From assembly GCA_964578605.1 (NCBI GenBank), contig CAZODO010000072.1:1-32070 (forward strand): a stretch of DNA of 32,070 bases, in the 5' to 3' direction. The translations under genes were made by a program, and so were the position numbers. Origin of the DNA: JAXMHN01 sp964578605 (lineage in GTDB: Bacteria > Verrucomicrobiota > Verrucomicrobiia > Limisphaerales > SIBE01). Below the pieces are notes generated by a model. It saw nothing but the letters and a program-made list of their open reading frames with translations. It did no database searches and was not told the DNA's origin. This document shows, piece by piece, positions 23,236-31,919 of the stretch (positions are counted from its first letter, which is position 1; the number at the start of each line of letters is the position of its first letter).

Positions 23236-24975
23236 GTGAAACCCTTCACAGATCTCCAGAGTTCAGGGGTGCCTTCATTTGGGTGGCTTCGGGCACTCGT
23301 GCGATCCGCGGCCGGCGCTTGTTTGTTCGCTTGGTGCCTGATGCCCGTGAACGCCGCAGAAGCAAGTTCGCTCCGGGCGTGGCCGGTCGATCCCTTGATC
23401 AAAGTATTCCCAGATGCTGAACCCGGGACGTCTGGGGTCGCGATGGCGGAAGTGGCGCGCGGCGAACACGCCACTTTCCAGGTGGTGCTGCGCTCAGATG
23501 GGGCTGTGAAATTGCAGGCGCGGTCTTCGAGTTTCACTCGCGAGGGCGGATCGGAAACGCTGGTTCCGCGTCAACCGCGGTTTGTGGGATATGTGCCCGT
23601 GGACCGGCCAACGCAGAAGCCTTCCCGGGATCAGCTTCGTCCGCCGCCAGCGCCTTACCCCGACCCGCTCCTGGAGGTGGAGTCGGTGTCCTTGGCTGCG
23701 AACCAGGCGCAACCTGTCTGGGTAACGCTGCATGTCCCCGCCAACGCCGTGCCGGGAGTTTATTCGGGTGTTCTTACGATCCAAGGCAGCCCCGCCGGAC
23801 ACGAGGCAATGCAGATCCGCCAAGAATTGAAGGTTCAGGTGCACCAGGCTGTGGCGGGACCCGCTGGATTATGGGTCACTGAATGGTTCGCGCCCCACGC
23901 GCAGCATATGGAGATTGCCCCGGAACGGAATTCCGAGGCGTTCTACGCCCTGCTGCGGCGTTACGCCCGGAATATGGCGGAACATCGGCACAACGTGGCG
24001 CTGATCTCGCCATTGAACCTGGCGGGGTTCACGGCAGGCGCCGACGGGCGGTTGGTCATCGATTTCTCCCGGTTCGATCGTTGGGTCGAGATTTTCCAAT
24101 CCGAAGGCGTGATTGGACGGATTGAAGGAGGGCATATCGGAGGTCGAAAAGGCGGTTGGGAATCGGAGTTCGTGGTCACAATCTATGATGTGCCCGAGAA
24201 CAAACGCGTGGACCAAAGCCAAGTGGATCCCGCCAGCGCGGAGGCAGACGCGTTCTACGCGCAGTTCTTTCCCGCCCTCGTGAGCCATCTAAAAGAGAAA
24301 GGCTGGTTGGGCATCTACATGCAGCATTTGGCGGACGAACCGATCGCACAAAACGTGGGCACTTACCGGGCCATGGCTGCCCTGGCGCGCAAGTATGCGC
24401 CCGATTTGCGCATCATCGAGGCGTGCCATACAAAAGACCTGACGGGCTCCATCGATATCTGGGTGCCGCAATTGAACTTCTTGCACACGGACTTTGCGCA
24501 TTACCAGGCGCGCCAGAAGGCGGGCGATGAAGTGTGGTTTTACACCTGCGTCTTTCCGCAAGGCGAGTATGCCAACCGTTTTCTCGAACAGCCGCTCATC
24601 AAAACCCGGCTGTTGCACTGGATCAACTTCCGATATGGCGCCACGGGATATCTGCACTGGGGTTACAATCAATGGACGTCAGATAGTCCCTTCACCCACA
24701 CCACTCGGCCCCATGGCGGACCGCCCTACCTTCCAGCCGGTGATCCGTGGATTGTTTACCCTGGGAAAGACGGACCGCTGGATTCCATCCGCTTCGAAGC
24801 CATGCGGGATGGCATTGCCGATCACGCTTTGCTGGAGGCACTGGCCCGGAAGGATGCCGCGGCGGCCCGAGGGTTGGCGGCGCGGATCATCCTGGATTTC
24901 GACACGTACGAAACCGATGTGCCGAAGTTCAGAGCGGCCAGGCGTGAGTTGTTGGAAATGCTCAGCCCGCGATAG
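23236..24975 (+). CDS. GH123/DUF4091-like glycoside hydrolase, exported
   Basis: A GTG start at 23236 gives 579 residues with a signal peptide ending near VNA; GTG 23230 and TTG 23182 are alternatives. Residues 45-210 are an N-terminal beta-sandwich. The rest is a TIM-barrel DUF4091 domain. QHLADEP (about residue 380) corresponds to the Asp-Glu catalytic pair of GH123 N-acetylgalactosaminidases, which use a substrate-assisted mechanism. WINFRYGATGYLHWGYNQW and LDSIRFEAMRDGIADHALLEAL are highly characteristic of the family. The likely activity is cleavage of an N-acetylhexosamine-containing glycan outside the cell; linkage and sugar are not decidable here. Confidence 0.85.
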   Translation: MKPFTDLQSSGVPSFGWLRALVRSAAGACLFAWCLMPVNAAEASSLRAWPVDPLIKVFPDAEPGTSGVAMAEVARGEHATFQVVLRSDGAVKLQARSSSFTREGGSETLVPRQPRFVGYVPVDRPTQKPSRDQLRPPPAPYPDPLLEVESVSLAANQAQPVWVTLHVPANAVPGVYSGVLTIQGSPAGHEAMQIRQELKVQVHQAVAGPAGLWVTEWFAPHAQHMEIAPERNSEAFYALLRRYARNMAEHRHNVALISPLNLAGFTAGADGRLVIDFSRFDRWVEIFQSEGVIGRIEGGHIGGRKGGWESEFVVTIYDVPENKRVDQSQVDPASAEADAFYAQFFPALVSHLKEKGWLGIYMQHLADEPIAQNVGTYRAMAALARKYAPDLRIIEACHTKDLTGSIDIWVPQLNFLHTDFAHYQARQKAGDEVWFYTCVFPQGEYANRFLEQPLIKTRLLHWINFRYGATGYLHWGYNQWTSDSPFTHTTRPHGGPPYLPAGDPWIVYPGKDGPLDSIRFEAMRDGIADHALLEALARKDAAAARGLAARIILDFDTYETDVPKFRAARRELLEMLSPR

Positions 24976-25075
24976 GACGTTTTCCCGAAGAACACCGCGA
25001 CTGTTCAGCGGCTTCTCTTCGAAGGCTCCGGCGCTGCCAACTCTTTAATCGTGTCCTGATAGGAAGCCCACAAGT

Positions 25076-26092
25076 TCAAAGCATGCGCACGCCATTGCCG
25101 TTGTCCGGGGGAAAAAGGGCCTTTCCCTTTTCGAGGCGCACACCTGCCGCCGGATCGTGCGCGATCAGAAGGGCTCCATCCATGTCCACGTAGTCCAGAA
25201 GCGGCAACAATTGCGCGATGGCACTGATCCCGATGCTGCTCTCCGCCATGCAGCCCACCATAACACGCAAGCCCAGGGCGCGGGCTTGATCGATCATGCG
25301 CCGGGCCGGGGTCAATCCGCCGGCCTTGCCGAGCTTGATATTGATGCCATGAAAACATCCTGCGCACTGGGGCACATCGTCTTCGGTCAGGCAGCTTTCA
25401 TCAGCGATCACCGGAAGCGCAGATTCCTGGAACACGCGGCGCATGCCGACCCAATCATCGTGGGGCAGGGGTTGCTCTATGAATTCGACACCCAAGTCTT
25501 TCAAAGCTGGTGCGAAGGCGATCGTTTGTTCGGCCGTCCAGGAGGTATTGGCATCGATACGGAAGACGGCGTGAGTATGGCGTCGCAACTCGCGGACGAT
25601 GGCCAAGTCGTCGGCCGTGCCGAGCTTGATTTTGTAGATGGGCCAGCCGTCAAATTCCTTCATTTTGGCAACCATCTTGTCCATCGAATCCATGCCGATG
25701 GTGTAGTTGCTCAAAGGCAGTTTGCCCAACGCGAGCCCCCACATTTTCCAGACCGGTTGACCATGAAGTTTGCCCCAGAGATCGTGCGCAGCCTGGTCGA
25801 CAGCGCAGAGTGCGAACCGATCCTGGCCGAGGACTGGCAACAGCCGGTCCCAGAGCGCGGCGGGATCGTCCAGGACCGCCGACTCGATCTGGGCCCGCGC
25901 TCGTTCCAGTGCCGTCCGCATGCCGGCGGCTGTAAAGCGCTGGTAAGCCTGGCCGGAAGCGCCTTCGCCGAAACCGCTCATTCCGTTCTGGCGCAACTCG
26001 ACGAGGATGTTGTGCTGCATGGTGCAGGTTCCGTGAGCGATGGTGAAAGGATGGCGCAGGGGCAAATGAAGATCTTTCAGAATGAGCTGCAT
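25076..26092 (-). CDS. Dipeptide epimerase (L-Ala-D/L-Glu epimerase-like, enolase superfamily)
   Basis: From ATG 26092 the protein has 338 residues, a normal length; ATG 26104 is possible, and a much longer upstream frame is antisense to the next gene. The enolase-superfamily motifs are complete: acid/base K154-x-K156 (YKIKLG), metal ligands D180 (FRIDANTSW), E206 (FIEQPLP) and D231 (IADESC), the second base in NIKLGKAGG (251-259), and a DMDGALLI specificity loop. The family epimerises the second residue of dipeptides, classically L-Ala-D-Glu to L-Ala-L-Glu in murein recycling. The adjacent alpha-oxoamine synthase and alanine symporter support an alanine-linked role. There is no signal peptide; it is cytoplasmic. 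Confidence 0.88.
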   Translation of the reverse strand: MQLILKDLHLPLRHPFTIAHGTCTMQHNILVELRQNGMSGFGEGASGQAYQRFTAAGMRTALERARAQIESAVLDDPAALWDRLLPVLGQDRFALCAVDQAAHDLWGKLHGQPVWKMWGLALGKLPLSNYTIGMDSMDKMVAKMKEFDGWPIYKIKLGTADDLAIVRELRRHTHAVFRIDANTSWTAEQTIAFAPALKDLGVEFIEQPLPHDDWVGMRRVFQESALPVIADESCLTEDDVPQCAGCFHGINIKLGKAGGLTPARRMIDQARALGLRVMVGCMAESSIGISAIAQLLPLLDYVDMDGALLIAHDPAAGVRLEKGKALFPPDNGNGVRML

Positions 26093-26230
26093 ACAGCGAT
26101 GCATTAAAGCAGCCATGGCTTCGAAATGCACGCTGCAAGCCGACGCGACCGCCGTTCTTCCGGTGCGAATGGTGCGGCCCGGTGTAATCGCCTTTCCCTG
26201 AACCAGCGTCTGTGCCAGCCTTCCGGACTC

Positions 26231-27355
26231 ATGAGTTCGTTGCCCATCATGACCAGCCCGCCCGGGCCTGAGATCCACGTTGACGGCGTGCGCTACCTGT
26301 ACTTTGGGGGGTCCAGCTACCTGGGATTGGCGGCGCACCCGGAGGTGATCGAGGCGGGCTGTCGTGCCATGCGGCAGTTCGGCGTCCATTCGGCGACAAC
26401 CCGGGCCGGTTTTGGCACGAACAGCCCGGTGGTAGCCGTCGAGAGCCGGGCTGCTGAGTTTTTTGGAACCGAAGATGCGTTCTATTTCGGAAGCGGCTAC
26501 GTCGCTCCCCAAATCATGGCAGGTGCTCTCGCTCGGGGCGCGGAAACCGTCATTGTGGATGAGTCGGCGCACTACTCGGCGCAAGACGCCGCCAGGTTGG
26601 CAGGACTGCCGATCGCCAGATTCCGGGCGCGCGACCCGGAGGACCTGGGGCGGGCGGTGCGAGGGCACCGCCGTGTTCTGGTCGTCGTGGATGCTGTCGG
26701 GCCTGCTAGCGGCCAGGTCGCGCCCATCCTGGAGTACGTTCGCGTCTTGGAGGGTGTGGAAGAAGCGACGCTGCTCGCGGATGACGCGCACGGATTCGGT
26801 GTTCTCGGGCCGAAGGGCCGCGGGTTGCTCGATGAACTCGGGCTCTGGCCGGAAGTCAATCGGGTCAAGCGCACATCAGGACTTCGCCTGGCGGTCTGTG
26901 GCACCCTGTCAAAAGCATTCGGCGGCTTCGGCGGCATTATTCCCGGGACGATAGAATTCGTGACTCGAACCCGTGTCGGTTCGCATCATTTTGACGGGGC
27001 GAGCGCGCCGCCGTCGGGAGCTGCGGGTTCCACGGCCAGGGCCCTGGAGATTGCGGCCCAGGAGCCGTTTCGTCGGGAGCAGGTGCGCGGTCATTCCCTG
27101 CGCTTGCGGACTGGACTTAAGGCCATGGGATTGGAGGTGCCCGAGGGAGCGACGGCGCATTTCGGGTTGAGCATCGGAGACGCAGCCAACATGCGACGCA
27201 TCCATGAGAGGCTCAAAGCCAGAGGCATTCTGGTTCCCTACATAGCCGCTTACTCGGGAATCTCACCGGAAGGCGTCTTGCGCTTTGCCGTGTTTGCCGA
27301 TCACACGACGGCCCAGATTGATCATCTGCTCGCCGAATTGCAGTGCATTCTTTGA
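26231..27355 (+). CDS. Alpha-oxoamine synthase-family PLP enzyme
   Basis: ATG 26231 gives 374 residues; ATG 26249 is an alternative. Fold-type I PLP features are clear: H114 stacking on the cofactor (DESAHYSAQDAARL), D184/D185 and H187 (LLADDAHGFGVLG), and the Schiff-base K228 (CGTLSKAFGGFGG). The family joins an amino acid (Gly, Ala or Ser) to an acyl-CoA or acyl-ACP with loss of CO2, as in BioF, Kbl, HemA or serine palmitoyltransferase. The N-terminus is shorter than in most members (about 390-420). It is divergent from the epimerase and tail-to-tail with the alanine symporter (5-bp gap). BioF is possible, but no other biotin gene is present. Confidence 0.82.
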   Translation: MSSLPIMTSPPGPEIHVDGVRYLYFGGSSYLGLAAHPEVIEAGCRAMRQFGVHSATTRAGFGTNSPVVAVESRAAEFFGTEDAFYFGSGYVAPQIMAGALARGAETVIVDESAHYSAQDAARLAGLPIARFRARDPEDLGRAVRGHRRVLVVVDAVGPASGQVAPILEYVRVLEGVEEATLLADDAHGFGVLGPKGRGLLDELGLWPEVNRVKRTSGLRLAVCGTLSKAFGGFGGIIPGTIEFVTRTRVGSHHFDGASAPPSGAAGSTARALEIAAQEPFRREQVRGHSLRLRTGLKAMGLEVPEGATAHFGLSIGDAANMRRIHERLKARGILVPYIAAYSGISPEGVLRFAVFADHTTAQIDHLLAELQCIL

Positions 27356-27360
27356 GGGAA

Positions 27361-28707
27361 CTATCGCGTCTTGCTGAAGAATTCGCGTTGAAGGCGAAGC
27401 AAAAGCGGAATGGAACCGAGCAGAGCGACCAGGTTGGGGATGGCCATCAGGCCATTGAGGGTGTCGGCAACGTCCCAAACCAGACGCAGCGAGCCTGTTG
27501 CGCCGAGGTACACAAAGAGCAGCCATGCCATGCGGTAGGGCTTGGCAGCCTTTGCACCCAGCAGGTAAACGATGCCGGTTTCGCCATAGTAACTCCAGCC
27601 CAGGAGCGTCGAGTAAGCGAACAGGATCAGCCCCCCTGTGACAACGAACGAACCGAACGTGCCTGGTAAACCGATCTCGAAGGCTTTCACGGATAACGCC
27701 GCTCCGGTAAGGCCGGTGCTCCAGGTGTCCGTCAAGAGGATGACCAAGCCGGTCGCCGAGCAAACCAAAAGTGTGTCCACAAAGACTTCGAAGATTCCAT
27801 ACATGCCCTGCCGCACAGGATGGTCCGTATCCGCTGCGCAATGGACCATGGGCGCGCTGCCCAGGCCGGCTTCGTTTGAGAACAGCCCGCGGGCAACTCC
27901 GTACCGCAGCGCCATCATCATAGTGCTCCCTGCGAAGCCCCCCACGGCTGCCGTGCCGGAAAACGCGCTTTCGAAGACCAGAGCCAAAACCTGCGGCAGT
28001 TTGCCGGCGTACAGAACCAGCACGACCATGGACCCGCTCAGGTAGAGCAACGCCATAAACGGGACCAGCCATTGGGTGACCCGCGCGATGGACTTGATGC
28101 CGCCCAGGATAACCACGGCCGTGATGGCGACGAGGAGAAGGCCTGTGGCCCACGTCGGGATATTGAGGGTGGACTTCAACGCATCGGCCACCGAGTTCGC
28201 CTGGACCATATTGCCGATGCCAAACGCCGCCAAGGCTGCCAGCAATGCGAAGACGCTGCCCAGCCAGGGCCAGCCGAAGCCCTTCTTGAGAACGAGCATC
28301 GCCCCACCCCGCATCGTGCCCGAAGCATCCGGCTCTCGGTAATGCATCGCGACGACGATTTCAGCGTACTTGGTCGCCATGCCGAGAAGTCCGGAGACCC
28401 ACAGCCAGAATAGGGCGCCCGGCCCGCCAATACTGATCGCTGCAGCCACGCCCGCGATGTTGCCCACGCCCACCGTCGAGGCGAGGGCGGTGGCGACCGC
28501 CTGGAAAGGACGGACATCCCCTTGGCCGCCGCCCGCTCGCGTCACTTTGCCCAGGACCTCGCGCAGCGCGAAGACCAGCCGGTGAAACTGGACCGCGCCT
28601 GTCAGAATGGTGATGACCAGGCCTGTTCCAAGGAGAAGGACGATCATCGGCCAGCCCCAGACATAGCTATTGACCGTCGAGTTCAGGCGAAGAAGGAATT
28701 CCGTCAT
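27361..28707 (-). CDS. Alanine/glycine:cation symporter (AGCS family)
   Basis: The protein has 448 residues with about ten membrane helices. Signature motifs are present: TVGVGNIAGVAAAISIGGPGA in the third helix region, GLFSNEAGLGSAPMVH mid-protein, and the conserved LGWSYYGE near the C-terminal third. Family members import alanine or glycine with sodium or protons. Together with the neighbouring dipeptide epimerase and oxoamine synthase it forms an alanine-related trio, although the three genes are not in one operon. It starts 161 bp from the divergent DUF4832 gene. No signal for regulation was seen except two 11-bp direct repeats in that gap. Confidence 0.92.
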   Translation of the reverse strand: MTEFLLRLNSTVNSYVWGWPMIVLLLGTGLVITILTGAVQFHRLVFALREVLGKVTRAGGGQGDVRPFQAVATALASTVGVGNIAGVAAAISIGGPGALFWLWVSGLLGMATKYAEIVVAMHYREPDASGTMRGGAMLVLKKGFGWPWLGSVFALLAALAAFGIGNMVQANSVADALKSTLNIPTWATGLLLVAITAVVILGGIKSIARVTQWLVPFMALLYLSGSMVVLVLYAGKLPQVLALVFESAFSGTAAVGGFAGSTMMMALRYGVARGLFSNEAGLGSAPMVHCAADTDHPVRQGMYGIFEVFVDTLLVCSATGLVILLTDTWSTGLTGAALSVKAFEIGLPGTFGSFVVTGGLILFAYSTLLGWSYYGETGIVYLLGAKAAKPYRMAWLLFVYLGATGSLRLVWDVADTLNGLMAIPNLVALLGSIPLLLRLQREFFSKTR

Positions 28708-28755
28708 GGCTTGGGCGCGACTCTACAAAAGGCGGGTTGCCGTTTGCAAGCGGCA

Positions 28756-28778
28756 GCATGCTTGACGGCATGCTTGAC
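28756..28778. repeat. Two direct 11-bp repeats in a divergent gap
   Basis: GCATGCTTGAC occurs twice with one base between, between the AGCS gene and the DUF4832 gene. The second copy ends in a TTGACA-like -35 sequence, but no well-spaced -10 was found. Confidence 0.4.
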
Positions 28779-28868
28779 AGACTGGCCAGGGCACGGACGG
28801 TGCGATACTCTGGCGCCTGGATGAAAAGGAATCTCCCATCTCGCGAAAGCCAACTCTGGGCATCGAAA

Positions 28869-30599
28869 ATGAGCCTGTTCTCCCCTAATCGAAACTCGCC
28901 GCAGCGGATAGGACATTCCCCGGGGAGGGTAACTCGTCGCCAATTCCTGGGCGCTGCCGCCGGGCTGATCGGTTCGATCGCAGTTAAGGCTGCCGGGCCG
29001 CATACAGACAGCGGTTCAATGGAGCTTCCCCCGGCGCGCTTGATCCATTTCCACGGTCTCCGGCCGACCGACCCGGGCGGGCGCACGGGCCTGCGCAACC
29101 CGGAGCGCGGCTGGCGCATCGAAACCGTGATTGCCGAACCGGGCCGGAAAACGTTCGGGCCGGCCCATCATCTCAAGGGCAAAGTGCCGCCGCTTTACCA
29201 AGAAGACTGGTGGATGCTGGACGCCGCGCGGTTCGAATCCTTCGGGTTAACCCTGGTGCAGGCTTACTGTTACCTGACGGAGTTTGCGGACAAACCGATT
29301 CCTGACTCCAAACTGAACCTGTTGGAGGAGAGCTTCGATCATTTGCGGCGCCGCGGGCTCAAAGCCGTTCTTCGGTTTGCCTACGAGCGGGATATGGGGC
29401 TTAAAGAAGGCCCCACTCTCGATTGGATCCTGCGTCATATCGATCAACTCCAACCCATTCTGCGCGCCAACCTCGATATCGTTTACGTGCTGCAGTCCGG
29501 GTTCATTGGCGCTTGGGGCGAATGGCACAGCGCCGCACACATTGCCCCGGACGACTATCACGCCCGTTCGAGCATTCTTGCGCGACTGCTCGAAGCTCTG
29601 CCGAAAGAAAGAATGCTCCAGGTGCGCGTCCCGAAATACAAACGGCTTGCTCTCGAACATCCGAACCTGGCGGCTTTTGCCGAGGTCAACGAGGCAAACG
29701 CGTTCAGCCCGATACCTGCGGCGCGGATCGGTTTTCACAATGACGGATTTCTGGCGGGACCTTCGGACGGTGGCACCTGGCCGGAGGCGCCGTTGTTCGG
29801 CCAGCCGGGCAACCCGGAGTTCGATTACATGACCCGCGAGAGTGCGTTTTTGCCTGTGGACGGCGAACTCTTCTGGGCAGACCAGGGTTTCGACGGCAAG
29901 GCCGCTTGGGGCAAAGGTGTGGACGGCCTGAATGCCGCCGTGAGCATGCGCCTGCACCATTACAGCAGCTTCAGTCTCGCGCACAGCTACTCGGAACGTG
30001 AAGGCAGCCCGTTTTCAATCGACCATTGGCTCTGCACGGCGGCTTCGCCAGAGAGCCTGCATTCGGCAGAGATGCCCATTCCCGACGGCTGGTTTGAAAA
30101 CGGTCTGGGCGGGCCAGCGCCTCGCACGCAATTCGAATACATCCAGGATCATCTCGGCTATCGGATCGAACTCCAAAGCGCTCAGCTTCCGGAAAGAGTG
30201 AAGCGAGGAACTGCGTTTCGGGTCGACATTGAGCTGGTGAACCGGGGTTTTTCGACTCTTCACAATCCGCGTCCGGTGATCCTCGTCGCCATGAACCGTG
30301 GCGGCCAGGTGACAGAATTGGGGACGGTGAGAGCCAACCCGCGAACGTGGCAGCCATTCCGCCCCGGAGATACGCACTACGAACCGCTCGTCCACAAAAT
30401 CACCTGGACGGGCTCATTGCCGGACGGCGTGCAGCCGGGCTGGTGCCAGCTTGGGCTCTGGTTGCCTGATGCGGCCTCTTCGCTCCGTCTCGATCCACGT
30501 TACGCTGTCCGGGTCGCCAACCGGGATGTGCCCTGGTGGACCGACCCGGCTGGACGTTACGGAATCAACCTGCTGAGCGTAGTGGAGGTGGCGCCGTAA
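28869..30599 (+). CDS. DUF4874/DUF4832 protein with Tat signal
   Basis: ATG 28869 gives 576 residues; ATG 28821 is an alternative. Residues 21-42 are a twin-arginine signal (TRRQFLGAAAGLIGSIAVKAA, R23-R24). LRNPERGWRIE marks the start of the DUF4874 domain, a TIM-barrel-like region (KAVLRFAYERDM; YVLQSGFIGAWGEWHSA), followed by a DUF4832 beta-rich C-terminus (ELVNRGFSTLHNPRPVILV). The conserved WGEWHS and the barrel topology suggest a glycoside hydrolase-like enzyme, but no activity is established for the family to my knowledge. It is followed 80 bp later by another Tat-exported protein in the same direction. Confidence 0.82.
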   Translation: MSLFSPNRNSPQRIGHSPGRVTRRQFLGAAAGLIGSIAVKAAGPHTDSGSMELPPARLIHFHGLRPTDPGGRTGLRNPERGWRIETVIAEPGRKTFGPAHHLKGKVPPLYQEDWWMLDAARFESFGLTLVQAYCYLTEFADKPIPDSKLNLLEESFDHLRRRGLKAVLRFAYERDMGLKEGPTLDWILRHIDQLQPILRANLDIVYVLQSGFIGAWGEWHSAAHIAPDDYHARSSILARLLEALPKERMLQVRVPKYKRLALEHPNLAAFAEVNEANAFSPIPAARIGFHNDGFLAGPSDGGTWPEAPLFGQPGNPEFDYMTRESAFLPVDGELFWADQGFDGKAAWGKGVDGLNAAVSMRLHHYSSFSLAHSYSEREGSPFSIDHWLCTAASPESLHSAEMPIPDGWFENGLGGPAPRTQFEYIQDHLGYRIELQSAQLPERVKRGTAFRVDIELVNRGFSTLHNPRPVILVAMNRGGQVTELGTVRANPRTWQPFRPGDTHYEPLVHKITWTGSLPDGVQPGWCQLGLWLPDAASSLRLDPRYAVRVANRDVPWWTDPAGRYGINLLSVVEVAP

Positions 30600-30617
30600 C
30601 AGGGCGGATTCGCCCTG
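30600..30617 (+). terminator. Compact hairpin directly after the DUF4832 stop
   Basis: CAGGGCG, loop GATT, CGCCCTG begins at the first base after TAA. There is no U-tract, so it may be a weak or Rho-independent-like structure, or an mRNA 3'-end stabiliser. Confidence 0.4.
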
Positions 30618-30644
30618 AGAATTGCTGTCTCACGGCCGGCTTGA

Positions 30645-30673
30645 TTGACAATCCCGGGATTGCTCGGTATCGG
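30645..30673 (+). promoter_or_regulatory. Candidate sigma-70 promoter with palindromic spacer
   Basis: TTGACA (30645-30650) is separated by 17 bp from TATCGG (30668-30673), six bases before the ATG at 30680. The spacer contains most of a 14-bp perfect palindrome, CAATCCCGGGATTG (30649-30662). If used, the transcript would start at or next to the ATG. The -10 match is weak. Confidence 0.35.
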
Positions 30674-30679
30674 CTGGGT

Positions 30680-31867
30680 ATGTCCTTCTCTCGGCGCACC
30701 TTCCTCAAAACAGCCAGTCTTGCCGCGGTCAGCGCAGAAGCCTGCCCGGGGCTGTTGCTCGGTGAATCGGAAGCGAAGTCCTGGCGCGCCGCGATCATTG
30801 GCTGCACGGGTCAAGGGGATTACGGCCATCATCTGGACATGGCCTTCAGCGGCATTGACCGCGTCACAGTCGCCGGGTTGGCTGATCCGGATGATGCCGG
30901 GCGCGCCCGCGCCGCTGAGCGAGCCAAACCTCACCGGGTCTATTCGGACTACCGTGAGATGCTGGCCAAGGAACACCCGGAACTGGTGGTGGTGGCGCCG
31001 CGCTGGTCCGAAAGGCACTTTGAACTCGCCATGGCCGCCCTGGACAGCGGCGCTCATGTCCTTACGGAAAAGCCCTTCACCGTCACGCTGGCCGAAGCCG
31101 ACGCCCTGCTTGCCGTCGCCCGGAAAAAGGGGCGCCGCATTGCTGCCGCCCACCAAATGCGCCTCGCTCCCTGTGTCACCCACCTCCGGCGCCGGCTGGA
31201 GGATGGCCTTATCGGTGACATCGTCCAACTCCGGGCTTGGGGCAAGCAGGACGCCCGCGCCGGCGGCGAAGACATGCTGGTTCTGGGAACGCACCTGTTC
31301 GACATGATGCGGCTGCTGGCCGGCGATGCCAGGTCGTGCACAGCCCATGTCTGGATCAATGGCCGCCATGCGACCCGAGCCGATGCCCGCCCCGCCACCG
31401 AAAAGATCGGGCCGGTCTGCGGCGACGAGATCGAGGCCCGCTACGAATTCGCTCACGGGATCACCGCTTCTTTTACCAGCCGGGGGCGGCTTCGCGAGAC
31501 GCTTGGGCCATGGGCGCTGGAACTGCTCGGCAGCAAAGGAGCCGTCCGCATCCTGATGGATATCGATCCCGTTGTGTTGCACTGTCGTCGAACCCTTGAT
31601 CGATCGGCTCCAAGCGCCAGGGAAGATTGGCTTCAGCTTCCGGATGATCCGTCATCGAAGCTCCCGCCCGGTGAAAGCGGATTCGGCGCGGCCAATCGGC
31701 GCGTGGTGCTCGACTGGCTCGACGCCATTGCCCAGGATCGCGAACCTCAGTGCAGCGGGGAGAATGCCATGAGAGCGCTCGAGTTTTTCATGGCCGCGTA
31801 TTGGGCGGCCTTGCGGAATGCGCCCGTGAGCATGCCCCTGGCTGAACGGGCTCATCCGCTCCGATAA
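30680..31867 (+). CDS. Gfo/Idh/MocA-family oxidoreductase with Tat signal
   Basis: ATG 30680 gives 395 residues. A Tat signal (SRRTFLKTASLAAVSA, R5-R6) precedes a Rossmann domain (WRAAIIGCTGQGDYGHH) and the EKP motif (E130-K131-P132, in VLTEKPFTVTLAEADALL). AAHQMRLAP and GTHLFDMMRLLAGD belong to the C-terminal substrate domain, where the His is a usual catalytic partner. The family uses NAD(P) to oxidise or reduce sugars, cyclitols and related compounds. Tat export suggests it folds with its cofactor before reaching the periplasm. In Verrucomicrobiota such paralogues are numerous and sit with glycan-degrading enzymes, as here. Confidence 0.9.
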   Translation: MSFSRRTFLKTASLAAVSAEACPGLLLGESEAKSWRAAIIGCTGQGDYGHHLDMAFSGIDRVTVAGLADPDDAGRARAAERAKPHRVYSDYREMLAKEHPELVVVAPRWSERHFELAMAALDSGAHVLTEKPFTVTLAEADALLAVARKKGRRIAAAHQMRLAPCVTHLRRRLEDGLIGDIVQLRAWGKQDARAGGEDMLVLGTHLFDMMRLLAGDARSCTAHVWINGRHATRADARPATEKIGPVCGDEIEARYEFAHGITASFTSRGRLRETLGPWALELLGSKGAVRILMDIDPVVLHCRRTLDRSAPSAREDWLQLPDDPSSKLPPGESGFGAANRRVVLDWLDAIAQDREPQCSGENAMRALEFFMAAYWAALRNAPVSMPLAERAHPLR

Positions 31868-31919
31868 TCGTCTGCCTCAGGTTGTTCGCGAGGCCGTTCA
31901 GCCGGGATGACACGGAGAG

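Noticed and set aside
26093..26791. N-terminal extension of the dipeptide epimerase
   Set aside because: The frame is open but antisense to the oxoamine synthase; the normal family start is near 26092.
25076..27355. Calling the oxoamine synthase bioF
   Set aside because: No other biotin gene is in the window and substrate specificity cannot be read from the motifs.
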